The translations under genes and the position numbers were made by a program. DNA of 64,000 nt from Eleusine coracana subsp. coracana. Its lineage: Eukaryota; Streptophyta; Magnoliopsida; Poales; Poaceae. The stretch spans positions 51,039,511 to 51,103,510 of the forward strand of contig CM064424.1 of NCBI GenBank assembly GCA_032690845.1, given 5' to 3'. Below the pieces are notes generated by a model that had not been told where the DNA came from, did not search any database, and worked only from the letters and a program-made list of their open reading frames with translations. Positions within the stretch are counted from its first letter, which is position 1. Each line of letters begins with the position of its first letter. This document shows positions 32,327-44,380 of this stretch, piece after piece.

Positions 32327-35300
32327 TGTCACACCCGGTTCCAATGACTGAAACCAAATGCATCTGTATGCGTGCCCAGGAACAAGTTTTCATGCACACA
32401 AGACAATTACTATGATAAAAGAACAATATCTTTATTAAATCGATAACATTATTATGAAGGTGACTCATAGGTCAAAAGTAAAATATTACATTGTAGCGGA
32501 ATAAACTAAGCGTTGGTGTCCTTCAGCTCCCACAAGAAGTCGACCGGAAGACCGTAGGCCTAGACTCCTCCATCGTCTTCATAGTTGTACCTTCATTTTC
32601 TGTAGCTGAGAAGCAATGTGGTATGTAGCAAGGGTGAGTACATGTCGTACTCAGCAAGTGGGGGAAAAGATGACATGATGCTAAGACAAGGAAGGCTTTA
32701 AAGGGGTTTATTGCATGAGCTTTTAATGTCCTATGCAACCTAATTACTAAGTGGGGTCATCCCAACCATTGATCCACAGGGTGTTATCCATGCCCAGTCC
32801 AATCCCATCCACCATCCAACCATTCCCAACCATTTCAATCCATAACCAACTAATCTTGTGAGGATTCCAGGCCGCTCTTGACCGTGAGCACGGCTGTAAT
32901 GATAGTTTGATACTCTGCAGAGTTTGTACCACTTTACCCACAAGTCGTGATTTCGTCCCCTATTGCCAGGTGGACTAGAGTCTCCAAGTTGCCATGCCAG
33001 CCAAGCACTAGCACACTTCCTTAGGTGTGCGGCCAGGAGATCACTACGAGGCTTTTGCAAAGGGTCTCCCAGTACATGCTAGCCACTATGGTTCCACTCC
33101 CGTCCATTAGTGATAGCCCCTCAACAAGCAGCTCATCACCCCAGGAGCCCCCTCTTGAGCCATTCGGATACAAGGACAGTCCTCTTGACTTCCATTCCCC
33201 GCTCCACCAAATGCTGCACTGACACTGGGAGAACTCCTAATTAATCAGCCAAGTTGTTCCATAGCAGCCTTGTGATGGCACTGTTGTCCTGGGTTACCGC
33301 TCCAAGAACCGGGCCCTAGGATCTACAACAAGCCTACCACCACCAACCATGTGCCCACGACACCACATCCATTCCATCCGGCTTGCATAGATCCCTAAGT
33401 CCATGTTGCTAAAAGAATTACCATTCATTCCTCACGTGATAGTGTTCATTAGTCAACATTAAATTGAACCCAACAACCTAATAAGCAACTAAGCATTATC
33501 TACCCACAACCAACCAACTAGTTCAAGGCGACAAGGAAAAGGAAAAAGCAATACTAGGAAAACCCTAACAATAGGTACCCATTCAATTGACACCAGCATG
33601 CATTTCTACAATAATGTTATAATAGGTACAAGATGCATCAAGGACACTTGCCTGAAAATGGATGTTGTTGCTCAGGTCTTCAATTCACGCTCTTGCGATT
33701 CCAGGATCAACACGTTCTCTAATTAACGTCACGCAGGCACGACATGCACACAACAGGCATGACATGCATATAATCATATAAACAAACTAAGAAACAGTAC
33801 ACCAAACAATAATAAAATACTTTAAAATCAATCACAAAAGACGGTACGCATTTCTACGATCGCATGAGCACAAGAATCATATAAATCGGAGTTACGAGTA
33901 AAAAGTTACGAAGGTTTAAAGGTGTATAGTTAAAGTAGTAAAAACAAATAGGTTTAGGGACCTAAAAGTAATTTTAGAAAAGTATAGGGACTAAATTGTA
34001 AAATAACAGTATGAAAATATAGTTTATAAAAAGTTTAGGGACTAAAATGTAATTTATAATAAGCTTAGGGACCAAAGTGTAAAACGACAGGACAAGAATA
34101 TAATTAAAATTAAGTGGAGGGGTGTTTCTACAAAATTATAGGGTTAAAATAATATTTATAAAAATAGTAGGGCTAAAACAGAAATAACTAAAGCTTATAT
34201 GAAGAAATCAGGTTTAAAAACTAATTTGGACGAAATAGAGGGGCTTAGGTGCAAAACGGCCATTTTCCTGGATTTATTTGAATTAAAATAAATCTTAAAA
34301 CAGGTGGACTGAGTTCATGGGTTCATGGAGGCACTGGTTCATAGGTCCATGGCGGATCGGGACTGTGTACGCAGTGGGCTGCTGCTGTGGACAGAACGGC
34401 ACGATGAAAGACTTGCGCGTTCCCGCTGATTGGCTATACTAATCGAGCTACAACTTGAACCTATATGTTGAATAAGTTGTGGAACACAATACTAGTAATC
34501 TGGTGTCGATGTTAGCTCACCTGATCTGAAGATCACAGGGGGGAAAACAGGCATGGTCACCACGCGATAGATGGTGGGCCAAACGCGTTCCTGGAGGCAT
34601 CATGATAGATCGTAGCATATTCTTTGGTCAAGATGATCATAACTTCCTGGAACACATTGAGGATATGATTATGTATTAAGGACGCATCAGAATTGGGAGA
34701 AATAGAAGGGGAATTACCGATGCACGTGCTGGATGCGCCCAGAACAGAGAGCAGTCGTCATTCAAAACATGATCCTGCTCACATCACTGCTCCTATGGCC
34801 ATGAATTTTGTATATGTTGTAGGCTGCATCAAGGTACATCTCCTGGTAAAATTTCGTGATGTTTTGTTGGCTGGATCAACGGGAACGTGGATTGGAATTT
34901 GGGGCGTTGTGGCTGGACAGACTGATGGCAAGAGTTGAACTTGATGCTTATGGATGGGAATGAAGGTGTGGGGGCAAGGGAGCTCGTGAGCCAGGCCAAG
35001 GGACGTCCATGTGTGACTTTAGAGGCCTAGAAAGGGGAGAGGAAAGGGTAGGGAGGGGAGGGGAGAGGCCAAGAAACAAGTAAAACTGCCAACCATGAAT
35101 GGTGGCCATTATGTTGATTGTTTCATCTTCTTTTTGGTGGGGATTTATTGATGAGCTAGTGACCAGCAAAAATTCCTCGTTAAGTGGTATGTGGGTGATG
35201 TTTATTTGACCACTAGCATGAGCCTAGTGTGCTGCATGACCCATAGAACAAAGTGAAAACATCAAGAGGAAATTAATGAACATGATATTCTCGAGCTGGA

Positions 35301-36308
35301 CATTGGTTGTGATTGGAATTCAAGTATAGTCCAGATATTGTTGGCCTTGGTATGTGCAAAACCAAGAGTAAGAGAAGACTTGTCGCCTCAAAGGGATGTA
35401 TTGATGAACACGGTTTCGTGGTGTGCGGGTTCGATTGGGACAACATGTCGGACAAGGTTTTAAGCTGACTATTGGTCCTTACGTTAGTTTACACTTGATG
35501 GGAAGAGATATTAAGCAAAGCTAGGAAAAGCAAGGATGTGAGAAAAATAATAATAATGACACTTGGTGTTTTGATAATCATAAGGTTGAGGAAACAAAGG
35601 GATGTGTGGAAGGATTCGAGTGAGAATATTATGAGAATTATGCCTTTTGAGTGTCAGAAAGGCTCACAACCCGAATTTGAAAAATACAGGGTGTGACAAA
35701 CTACCCCCCTTAAAAAGAATCTCGTCCCGAGATTCAAAGATAGTGGGACTTAGAAATTTGAACATACAAGACTACAGTTTGTAAAGATCAAAAGAAAATA
35801 ATGGAATGGACAATGAATGATGAGCTAAATAATTATGAATGTGAAAATAGGACCACACTATATGCATCAATGATTGTAGATAGGTTCTAAGGATAATATG
35901 TTGACCAACGAAGGATAGGCTCAAACAACCTAAAACAATCATAACACACAATCACTCATTACTCTATAAACAATAGTCTATGCTAACATCCATTGCTTCG
36001 TGTCTTGTTGTGGCTGAAGTACTTCACTTTTCTTATTGAATGTCTTTAGCGCCTCATCTTATTGCTCTTGTTGTCATGATGATGACCTTCGTGGTGGTGA
36101 TTTGATCAAACCGAAACAAGTTTTGGAGTCAACATACAAAATATTAAGAACCTAAATTAATTAATTTAATTTAGAAAATAGCCCTTTTTCCTATAATAAA
36201 TTATATTTATATAATTAATTTATAATAAAATTTTAAATCTATCATAAAAATTTTGAAATTTGGTGAAATTGGATCACAAGCCAAATTTTGAAATTTTAGG
36301 GTGTGACA
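32327..36308 (-). repeat. 3' LTR of D (3982 bp), composite
   Basis: Contains at 35689-35735 a complete internal junction: LTR edge GGGTGTGACA, a PPT-like tract (minus strand) and the hairpin GAATCTCGTCCCGAGATTC. The real edge, shown by the TSD and PBS, is at 36308 and is followed by the same three signals. A degenerate array of AGGGACTAAA units lies at 33949-34260. No coding frame of note. Confidence 0.88.
33949..34260. repeat. Degenerate tandem array of TAGGGACTAAAATGTAA units
   Basis: Seven or so units of roughly 40-50 bases, each with AGGGACC/TAAA followed by GTAA and an AT spacer. The same array recurs in the other LTR at 50205-50520. Confidence 0.7.
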
Positions 36309-37322
36309 ATACTACCCCTCTTAACAGGAATCTCGCCCCGAGATTCTGTGTGGTTAGCAAGAAAAGGTTAGAGATATGTTCAATTTTGATTCTCCATCTT
36401 GAACATACAAGACTCCTTGTATTTACTCTTGCAACTTCTCCATAGGAAACTTGACATCCTTCTTTTTGTACGTCTCTTGATCTTACTCTTCCATTGGTGT
36501 CACAAGGGAAGTCGTTCTCTTGAAGCTAGTAGTCGTGTGTTGCCCTTCTCCATGAGGAGATCATGAAGTTACGATTGTTGACAAGAGCAAGGGTAAGTGT
36601 GAACTTTCTTGGGTCTTGGCGTGCTTTTGTCGGTGCTACCTCCAAAGCCTATAATGGTTGACATCAACATCTCTTGGATTTGGTTAGGTCATAAGAGGCT
36701 AGAATAGGATAGAGTGAACGTAAGATAGCAAAGAATAGAGGGAGACGTTACCCCAACTAAACTAAACTAGGTATAACTAATGATGTGATAACAAAGCTAA
36801 ACGCTTTGCAAGCACACCAACACTCAATCAAAGATCCAACTCAAACATAGCACACTACAAGCAAAACAAGCATATAATTAGCAACGTCATTCTATCTAGC
36901 GATTATTATCCTAAGGTGGGAAGGGCCCTAGATCACGATTATGCATAAGGTGTTTCTTCAGGTTTGATGCGGAGTGATGGCCAATGTCCTTGGTGAAGAG
37001 TCTTCAAGTTTGGTTCTCCATCCTTCATCTTCATATTGGGTAGAACCAGCTTGCAAGATCTTCAATGTCATTCATCTTGTTCATGATAGTCTAAGTCGCC
37101 CAAACTAATATTATGAAAGGGAAAAGAAATAGTGGAAATAGCATTTTGTCCAACATGTGAGAATAGATAGGTAAGGAGAAAATAAGAAGAGAGGATAAAA
37201 GATAGAAGAGTTTTTTTGACACAGACAAAAGTTTTCCAAATACTAGTTTTCAAACTAGAACCTATGGCATTGTCATTCTATCTAGGCTTGCGTCCGGCAG
37301 TCGATATAGCTCTGATACCACT
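36309..37322 (-). other. Internal region of D (1014 bp), non-coding
   Basis: Starts (plus left end) with the PPT and hairpin at 36309-36346 and ends with the PBS at 37320. No ORF longer than about 60 codons and no gag or pol similarity visible. Confidence 0.85.
37309..37320 (-). other. Primer binding site of D, iMet type
   Basis: The minus strand reads TGGTATCAGAGC, the canonical initiator-Met PBS, two bases from the LTR edge at 37323. Confidence 0.95.
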
Positions 37323-37733
37323 TGTCACACCCGGTTCCAACGACCAAAACCGAATGCATCTGTATGCGTGCCCAGGAACAAGTTTTCACGCACATAGGAC
37401 AATTACTGTGATAAAAGAACAATATATTTATTAAATCGATAACATTATTACAAAGGTGACTCGTAGGTCAAAAGTAAAATATTACATTGTAGCGGAATAA
37501 ACTAAGCGTTGGCGTCCTTCAGCTCTCACAGGAAGTCGATCGGAAGACCGCAGGCCTAGACTCCTCCATCATCTTCATAGTTGTACCTTCATTTTCCTGT
37601 AGCTGAGAAGCAATGTGGTATATAGCAAGGGTGAGTACGTGTCGTACTCAGCAAGTGGGGGAAAAGATGACATGAGGCTAAGACAAGGAAGGCTTTAAAG
37701 GGCTTAATTGCATGAGCTTTTAATGTCCTATGC
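37323..37733 (-). repeat. 5' LTR of D, part left of C2
   Basis: Starts TGTCACACCCGG and matches 32327 onward. Its last five bases, TATGC (37729-37733), are the left TSD of C2. Confidence 0.92.
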
Positions 37734-38084
37734 TGAAGATGCATCTAGGTCCCCTAGTGGGTTTTCATGATTAATGACAAAAGATTAAAATCGTATTAAC
37801 ATGCTTATGAAGAAAATGTGCAGATCATCAAAAGAAAAGTTAATTACCCACTAATGTGAGAAAGTCTATCCCTCAATAAAAGTGAAAAGAAAATGGCTCA
37901 TGGCGGTCCAAGTTTAGCTTTTATGCTTTTTGTTTTGAGTCATAGGTATGGCGAACTATTAAGAGGGGTAAAACTTATCTTGCTAGTAAGGGAAACATTT
38001 TGCTCAAGATCTAAATCAATTCGTTTGAAAAGCTAGCCAACAAAGCCTAAGAATCAACCTTTTACTTAGCATGACAGAGAGTGA

Positions 38085-38480
38085 CGGAAGTTCCGTGAGT
38101 CCTCTCATGGAAGTTCCGTCAGCGTCGGGTTTCTACCTTCTGCACACCAGAGAGTGACGGAAGTTCCGTCACCCCACGATGGAAGTTCCGTCTCTGAGAA
38201 CCTCCATGGCTCTCATGGAAGTTCTGTGAGCCTCTTTCCTATCTAACCGAGAGTGACGGAAGTTCCATCACCCCACAACGGAAGTTCCGTCTCCAAGAAC
38301 CTCCGTGGCTCTCACGGAAGTTTTGTGAGTCTCTTTCCTTTCTTGTCAAACTGAGAGTGATGAAAGTTCCGTCACCATTTGACAGAAGTTCCGTCACAAG
38401 ATCTTTTGCTCTCTGCCAGTGCTTTACAACAGCTAAATTTGAATTGACGGAAGTTCCGTGGGTAACCACGGAAGTTTCGT
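38085..38480. repeat. Palindrome array GACGGAAGTTCCGTC in C2 5' LTR U3
   Basis: About a dozen full or half copies separated by 15-40 bases; further copies at 38825-38876. The same array lies in the 3' LTR (47735-48140). Confidence 0.88.
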
Positions 38481-38523
38481 CAGACCCAAAAAATACACTA
38501 ACGGCTAGTTTTTGAGCTCTCAC

Positions 38524-38532
38524 TATAAATAG
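38524..38532 (+). promoter_or_regulatory. TATA box in C2 5' LTR
   Basis: TATAAATAG just downstream of the palindrome array; conserved at 48176-48184 in the 3' LTR. Confidence 0.75.
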
Positions 38533-38960
38533 AGTACCCCTTCCCCCGTGGGAAGGGTTGGATTCTTTGTCATTTCACTCACTCTTCAGCTAGAGCTCTC
38601 CTGTCTTACCCCTAGACTTGTTCTTGAGAATTCTAGGCTTACACTAATGTCATATTATATTACACTAACGTCATATTATTATGCTTGTATCATTTGTTAA
38701 TTGTGTAGCTAGTCTTCATTAAAGAATTCTAGGCTTACATTATATTAGCTTCACTTCCACCAAGCTAGTGTTTCCTTCTCGTTGTTATCCGCGTTGTTCA
38801 TTGCTTAGAGGAAAGGTAGTGAGAAGTTCGGTCACTTGATAGAACTTCCGTCGACCGGACGGAAGTTCCGTCACTTCTGGTTATTTGATTATCCTTTAGT
38901 GCTTTTTTAGGATTATTTTTAGATTTCCTATTCCCCCCCCCCCTCTAGGCAACTTTCAAT

Positions 38961-38973
38961 TGGTATTAGAGCC
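38961..38973 (+). other. Primer binding site of C2, iMet type
   Basis: TGGTATTAGAGCC, one change from the iMet PBS, two bases after the LTR. Confidence 0.92.
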
Positions 38974-39012
38974 TGAATCTTCTACAAGGCTTGAAAGCTT
39001 GAAGATTAAAAG

Positions 39013-41131
39013 ATGTCAAAGCCGAGAGAAGGTGACAAGCCTCAAGATTTTACTTTGAAGGCAAATGAGTTGCATGCATCCATCCCTTTAAACTATGCCG
39101 ATGTGGCAAACATCCATGGAAGTGAAAGTGGAAGATTGCCTTACTTTGAAGGCAAAGATTTTAGTTGGTACAAGCATCGCATGAAGATGTACCTCATGTC
39201 AATTGGTCCACCAATTTGGGAAATTGTGGAGAAAGGATACATCTTGGAAGACAAGGACAATCCTACAACTATGGACCAACTCAACATACATCACAATGCT
39301 CAAGTGGTGTCAGCCATTCTCTCTTCCTTGAATCCTAAGGAATATTCAAGAGTTGCCATAATTGAGAATGCCCGAAAAATGTGGAAGAAGCTTATATGTG
39401 CCCATGAGGGAGTGGATTTTGTTAAGAAGTCAAGACTTCAAGTTCTCAAGAATCAATTCAACTTCTTCGTGATGAATAAGGGGGAAGAGCCTCAACAAAC
39501 TCATGATAGGCTCATGGACATTGTAAATGAGAGAAGATCCTATGGTGATAACATCAAAGATGAGGAAGTCAACTATAAGCTGCTCATGGCTCTTAGGATG
39601 TGGAACTCCACACTTTGCACCATCATTGAGGAGAAGGATGGTTTTGAGAGCTTCACAATGGATGAAGTCATTAGTAGAATAAATGCCCACAAGAGTCGTG
39701 ATGACGAGGGCAAAAGAGTGAATGTGCTCATAGGAGAAGAGAACACAAGCAAGAAGGACTTGGTGCTCAAAGCCAAGATGACTCATGACAATGATGATGA
39801 AGATGAAGAGAATGATGATGAAGAAGAAGATGATGAAGAATTTGCCTTATTTGTCAAGAAATTTGGCAAATACATGATCAAGAATGGTTTTACCAAAAGA
39901 AGCTTTGACAAGGCAAAAGCTAGAAGAACAAATAGAAGATGCTATGAGTGTCATGAACAAGGACACATGATTGCCAATTGTCCAAAATTGAATGGCAAGG
40001 GCAAGAAAAATGAAAAGTACAACAACAAGACAAAGCCCTACAAGAAACCATACAACAAGGGACATGCTCACATTGGCCAAGAGTACATCTCCGATGATGA
40101 TGATGAAGATGATGAAGGTGGTATTGCTAATATCACCATTGGCTTGCCCCCAGCCAAAAGGTCGCTCTTCAACAACCTCACCGATGATAAAGATGATGCC
40201 CCTCATTGCTTCATGGCCAAGGAAAGCAAGGTAGCTCCTCACACCGATTTCAATCCTTCTTATTGTAGCGATGAAGAGGAGGATTTGGTCCCCTCTATGC
40301 ATGAAATGGTAAAAATGCTAGATAAGCTACAAAGGGAGTTGGACAATCAAGAGAGGATCGTTGATAGGCATGAAGAGTTGCTTGATGAAGAGAAAAGAAA
40401 GAATCTAGAGCTCACCAAGCAACTAGAGCAAGAAAAGGAGAAGAACAAGGCCTTGACCAAAGAACTTGCAAAAGTCAATGAGTCAAGTGAATCAAGCACC
40501 TCAACCTCCAAGAAATATCAAGAGAGGTGGAATGCCTTGCAAGAGGAGAACAAGGGCCTAACAAAGGCCATTGAAGATCTCAAGACAAAATCACAATCAT
40601 AATTATTGAAGAAGCTTGAATCCTCACAAGCTTCAACAAGCAAGGGTTGTGGAAGGTGCCACAACATTGATGTTGATATGATTGCCAAGCAAGATGCAAT
40701 CATTGAGAAGCTAACCAACCAAGTCAATGAGCTTAAGAAAAAAGCTCAAGTGGAGACCACGCGCAAGGTTTGTTGGTGAACCAAGAGCTTCTCATGATAA
40801 GAGAGGATTGGGGTACAACAATGGTGTACCCAAAAGAAGGCACAACAACAATATCAACTTTGTGCATGAAAGCAAGGGAAAGCAAGTGGTGCAAGAAAAC
40901 GCTATTAAGCCCAAGAATGCTTCCCAAGTCAACAAGAACATGAAGACCCCTACCATATCCTTTAATGATTTTGATGCCTCTTATGTGCTAACCCGTAGTT
41001 CTTATGGTAGATTGATTGCTAAGTTTGTTGGGCCACATGATGCAAGGTGGAAGCCTTGTGTGTGGGTGCCCAAGGTTCTTGTGTCTAGTGTTAAGGGACC
41101 CAAACAGACTTGGGTGCCTAAAACACGTGCT
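39013..41131 (+). pseudogene. gag: Gag of C2
   Basis: The ATG at 39013 opens a 529-codon frame: a UBN2-type capsid core (LPYFEGKDFSWYKHRMKMYL at residues about 40-59; the RLQVLKNQFNFF segment), acidic runs, and a CCHC knuckle CYECHEQGHMIANC at 39940-39981. A long Lys/Glu coiled-coil-like stretch follows near 40330-40560. A TAA at 40600-40602 interrupts it; the same frame continues with ASTSKGCGRCHNIDV, a segment typical of this lineage. A one-base shift near 40770 then leads to 41131. Particle protein in an intact element. Confidence 0.9.
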
Positions 41132-42808
41132 TGATTTCCTTTGTAGGAATACTCCTCCGGTGGGGCAATATGGGTGCTTGATAGTGGATGCTCAAATCAT
41201 ATGACCGGAGAGAGATCAATGTTCTCCACACTTGATCATGACAATCTACAAAGTGGAAGCATATCATTTGGAAATGACAACAAGGAAAAGGTAATTGGTC
41301 GTGGACGGATTGACGTCACCCATGACCTTTCAATTAGTAATGCTTATCTTGTGAATGGTCTAGGATACAACTTGATGTCCATTTCACAACTTTGTGAGAT
41401 GGGCCTTAGTTGTCTCTTTGACGATGATGGGGTGACCGTGTTTAGGAAGAAAGATTCCTCAATAGCTTTCAAAGGGTATTTAGAGGACAAGATCTATCTT
41501 GTTCATTTTACCAACAAAGAGGGATCTAACCTAAATACTTGTTTGGTTGCTAAAACCACCTTGGGTTGGCTATGGCATCGCCGGCTAGCTCATGTTGGGA
41601 TGAGAAATCTTTTTAAACTCCTCAAAGGCGGTCACGTTGTTGGACTAAAGGATGTTGCTTTTGAAAAGGACAAAATATGTAGCGCTTGTCAAGCCGGAAA
41701 GCAAGTTGGAGTGGCACATCCTTCAAAAACAATGATGACAATGACAAGACCGTTGGAAATGCTTCACATGGATCTATTTGGACCGGTCACCTACATAAGC
41801 ATTGGCGGTAACAAATATGGCCTTGTAATTGTTGATGATTATTCTCGTTTCACTTGGGTATTCTTTTTGAAGGACAAAAGTGAAACACAAGGTATCCTAA
41901 AGAGGTTCTTGAGGAGAGCCCAAAATGAGTATGAAGTGAAGATCAAGCAAATAAGGAGTGATAATGGAACCGAGTTGAAGAATACACACGTTGGAGAATA
42001 CCTTGATGAAGAAGGCATCAAGCATGAATTCTCCGCACCATACACTCCACAACAAAATAGGGTAGCCGAAAGGATGAACCGCACACTCATAGAGATGGCA
42101 AGAATAATGCTTGATGAGTACAAGACACCGGACACTTTTTGGGCCGAAGCCATCAACACCACATGCCATGCAACAAATAGATTATATCTTCACAAGATCT
42201 TGAAGAAAACACCATATGAGCTTCTCACCGGTAACCTTCCAAATGTTTCATACTTTCGTGTCTTTGGGAGCAAATGCTTTATTCTTAACAAGAAACACAA
42301 ATCCTCTAAGTTTGCCCCTAAGACACATGAAGGTTTTCTCCTTGGATATGGAACTAACGTCTATGCATATCGAGTCTTTAATAAAGACACCAGTGTTGTT
42401 GAAATCACCCGGGATGTGCAATTTGATGAATCTAATGGCTCTCAAGTAGAGCAAGTAAATCCAAGTGATGTGGGTGATGAAGCACCTTGTGATGCAATAA
42501 GGAACATGGAAATAGGAGAGATAAGACTACAAGACCCAAACTCAAGGCAAGATGAACCATCTCCACAAGAGCCACATGATGAACAAGATCAAGGGAGAGA
42601 CCAAGATCATGGTGACGATCATGGTCAAGGTAACAACCAAGATCAAGCTCAAGATGGTGGGGATAGAGACACTCAAGATGATATCAATCAAGAAGAAGAA
42701 GATGCATCTAGGCCAATTCATCCACGAGTACGACAAAGCATTCAAAAGGATCACCCCGTAGACAACATTCTTGGAGATATCCAAAAGGGGGTAACTACTA
42801 GATCTTGA
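41132..42808 (+). pseudogene. pol: Protease and integrase of C2
   Basis: Between gag and pol lie two in-frame stops, TGA 41132 and TAG 41144. Protease: YSSGGAIWVLDSGCSNHMTG, with the active DSG at 41180-41188. Pre-integrase zinc region: WHRRLAHVGMRNL to CSACQAGK. Integrase core: first Asp in LHMDLFGPV, second Asp in IRSDNGTE, and Glu in NRVAERMNRTL, so the DDE triad is intact. An Asp/Gln-rich linker (about 42540-42720) precedes a TGA at 42806-42808 that replaces Arg before RT. Confidence 0.92.
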
Positions 42809-44380
42809 ATGGCCACCTTTTGTCATCACTACTCGTTTGTTTCCTCTTTGGAACCTCTTAAGGTGGAACAAGCCCTTCAAGACTCGGATTGGGTGATGGC
42901 CATGCAAGAAGAGTTAAACAACTTTGAAAGAAACAAGGTGTGGTCATTAGTGGAGAGACCCAAGCAAAATGTTGTAGGTACAAAATGGGTTTTCTGCAAT
43001 AAGCAAGATGAGCACGGTGTAGTTGTGAGAAACAAGGCAAGGCTCGTCGCAAAAGGCTACTCACAAGTAGAAGGTTCGGACTTTGGTGAAACTTATGCAC
43101 CCGTAGCTAGGCATGAGTCAATTCGTATTTTACTTGCCTATGCTACTCACCATGGCTTTAAGCTTTTTCAAATGGATGTGAAAAGTGCATTTCTTAATGG
43201 CCCTATTCAAGAAGAGGTGTATGTACAACAACCTTCGGGGTTGAAGACCCAAAGAAACCAAACCATGTGTACAAACTTCACAAAGCTCTCTACGGCCTCA
43301 AGCAAGCTCCTCGAGCTTCGTATGAACACCTCAAGGGATACTTGATCAATAAGGGCTTCACAATTGGCGAGGCCGATCCTACTCTCTTTACAAGAAAAGT
43401 TGACAATGATTTATTTGTTTGCCAAATATATGTCGATAACATCATATTTGGTTCTACTAATCAATCTTTTTGTGATGAGTTTTCCAAGATTATGACTAGG
43501 AAATTTGAGATGTCCATGATGGGGGAGTTGAAGTTCTTTCTAGGCTTTCAAGTTAAGCAACTTGAAGAGGGGACATTCATAAGTCAAACCACGTACACAC
43601 AAGACATACTCAAGAAGTTTGACATGGAGAATGCTAAACCTAACAAGTCTCCCATGAAGACAAATGGACACCTTGGGCTAGATGTAAACGGTAAACCTGT
43701 GGATCAAAAGGTATACCACTCCATGATTGGCTCCTTGCTTTATCTTTGTGCATCTAGGCCCGATATCATGCTTAGTGTGTGCATGTGTGCAAGATTCCAA
43801 AGTGCTCTAAAGGAAAGCCACCTCGTGGCGGTGAAAAGAATTCTAAGATATTTAGTTCACACCCCAAACTTAGGATTGTGGTATCCCAAGGGCTCCAAGT
43901 TCAAGCTAGTCGGGTATTCCGATGCCGACCATGCCGAATGTAAAGTAGATAGGAAAAGTACCTCCGGGACGTGCCAATTCTTGGGTAGGTCCCTTGTGTC
44001 ATGGTCATCCAAGAAACAAAATTCCGTTGCCTTATCCACGACCGAAGCAGAGTATGTGGCAGCCGGAAGTTGTTGTGCCCAACTACTTTGGATGCGACAA
44101 ACTCTAAAGGACTTTGGATACACTATGACCAAAGTTCCACTCCTATGTGACAATGAGAGTGCTATCATGATTGCATATAACCCCATTGATCACAATTGAA
44201 CCAAGCATATAGATATCCGACACCACTTCTTAAGAGATCATTCTATAAAGGGGGACATCGATATTAGCTATGTTAGAACTGACAAACAACTAGCCGATAT
44301 TTTTACCAAACCCCTAGATGAGAAACAGTTTTGTGAACTTAGGAGCGAACTAAATATTCTTGACTCAAACAACTTGGAGT
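42809..44380 (+). pseudogene. pol: Reverse transcriptase and RNase H of C2
   Basis: Frame 42809-43250 has EALQ-type start, KARLVAKGYSQVEG and FQMDVKSAFLNGPI. A one-base loss near 43236 shifts the frame; frame 43267-44199 holds LYGLKQAPRA, then the active-site box as YVDNIIFGS (43429-43440), with the second catalytic Asp changed to Asn. RNase H: GYSDADHAECKVDRKSTSG and SKKQNSVALSTTEAEYVAA. A TGA at 44197-44199 replaces an expected Arg before TKHIDIRHHF; the natural stop follows SNNLE at 44380. RT could not work. Confidence 0.93.

Larger units (their letters stand above)
37734..38958 (+). repeat. 5' LTR of C2 (1225 bp, internally deleted)
   Basis: Starts TGAAGATGCATC and ends TCTAGGCAACTTTCA. 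TATA box at 38524-38532. U3 holds the palindromes GACGGAAGTTCCGTC (38085-38480). Compared with the 3' LTR it lacks about 400 bases downstream of the TATA box, replaced by about 70 bases of filler at 38625-38690 made of repeated local pieces. Confidence 0.93.

Noticed and set aside
38085..38480. Palindrome array as a CRISPR array
   Set aside because: Repeats are degenerate, spacers are irregular and shared between the two LTRs, and the sequence is plant retrotransposon DNA.
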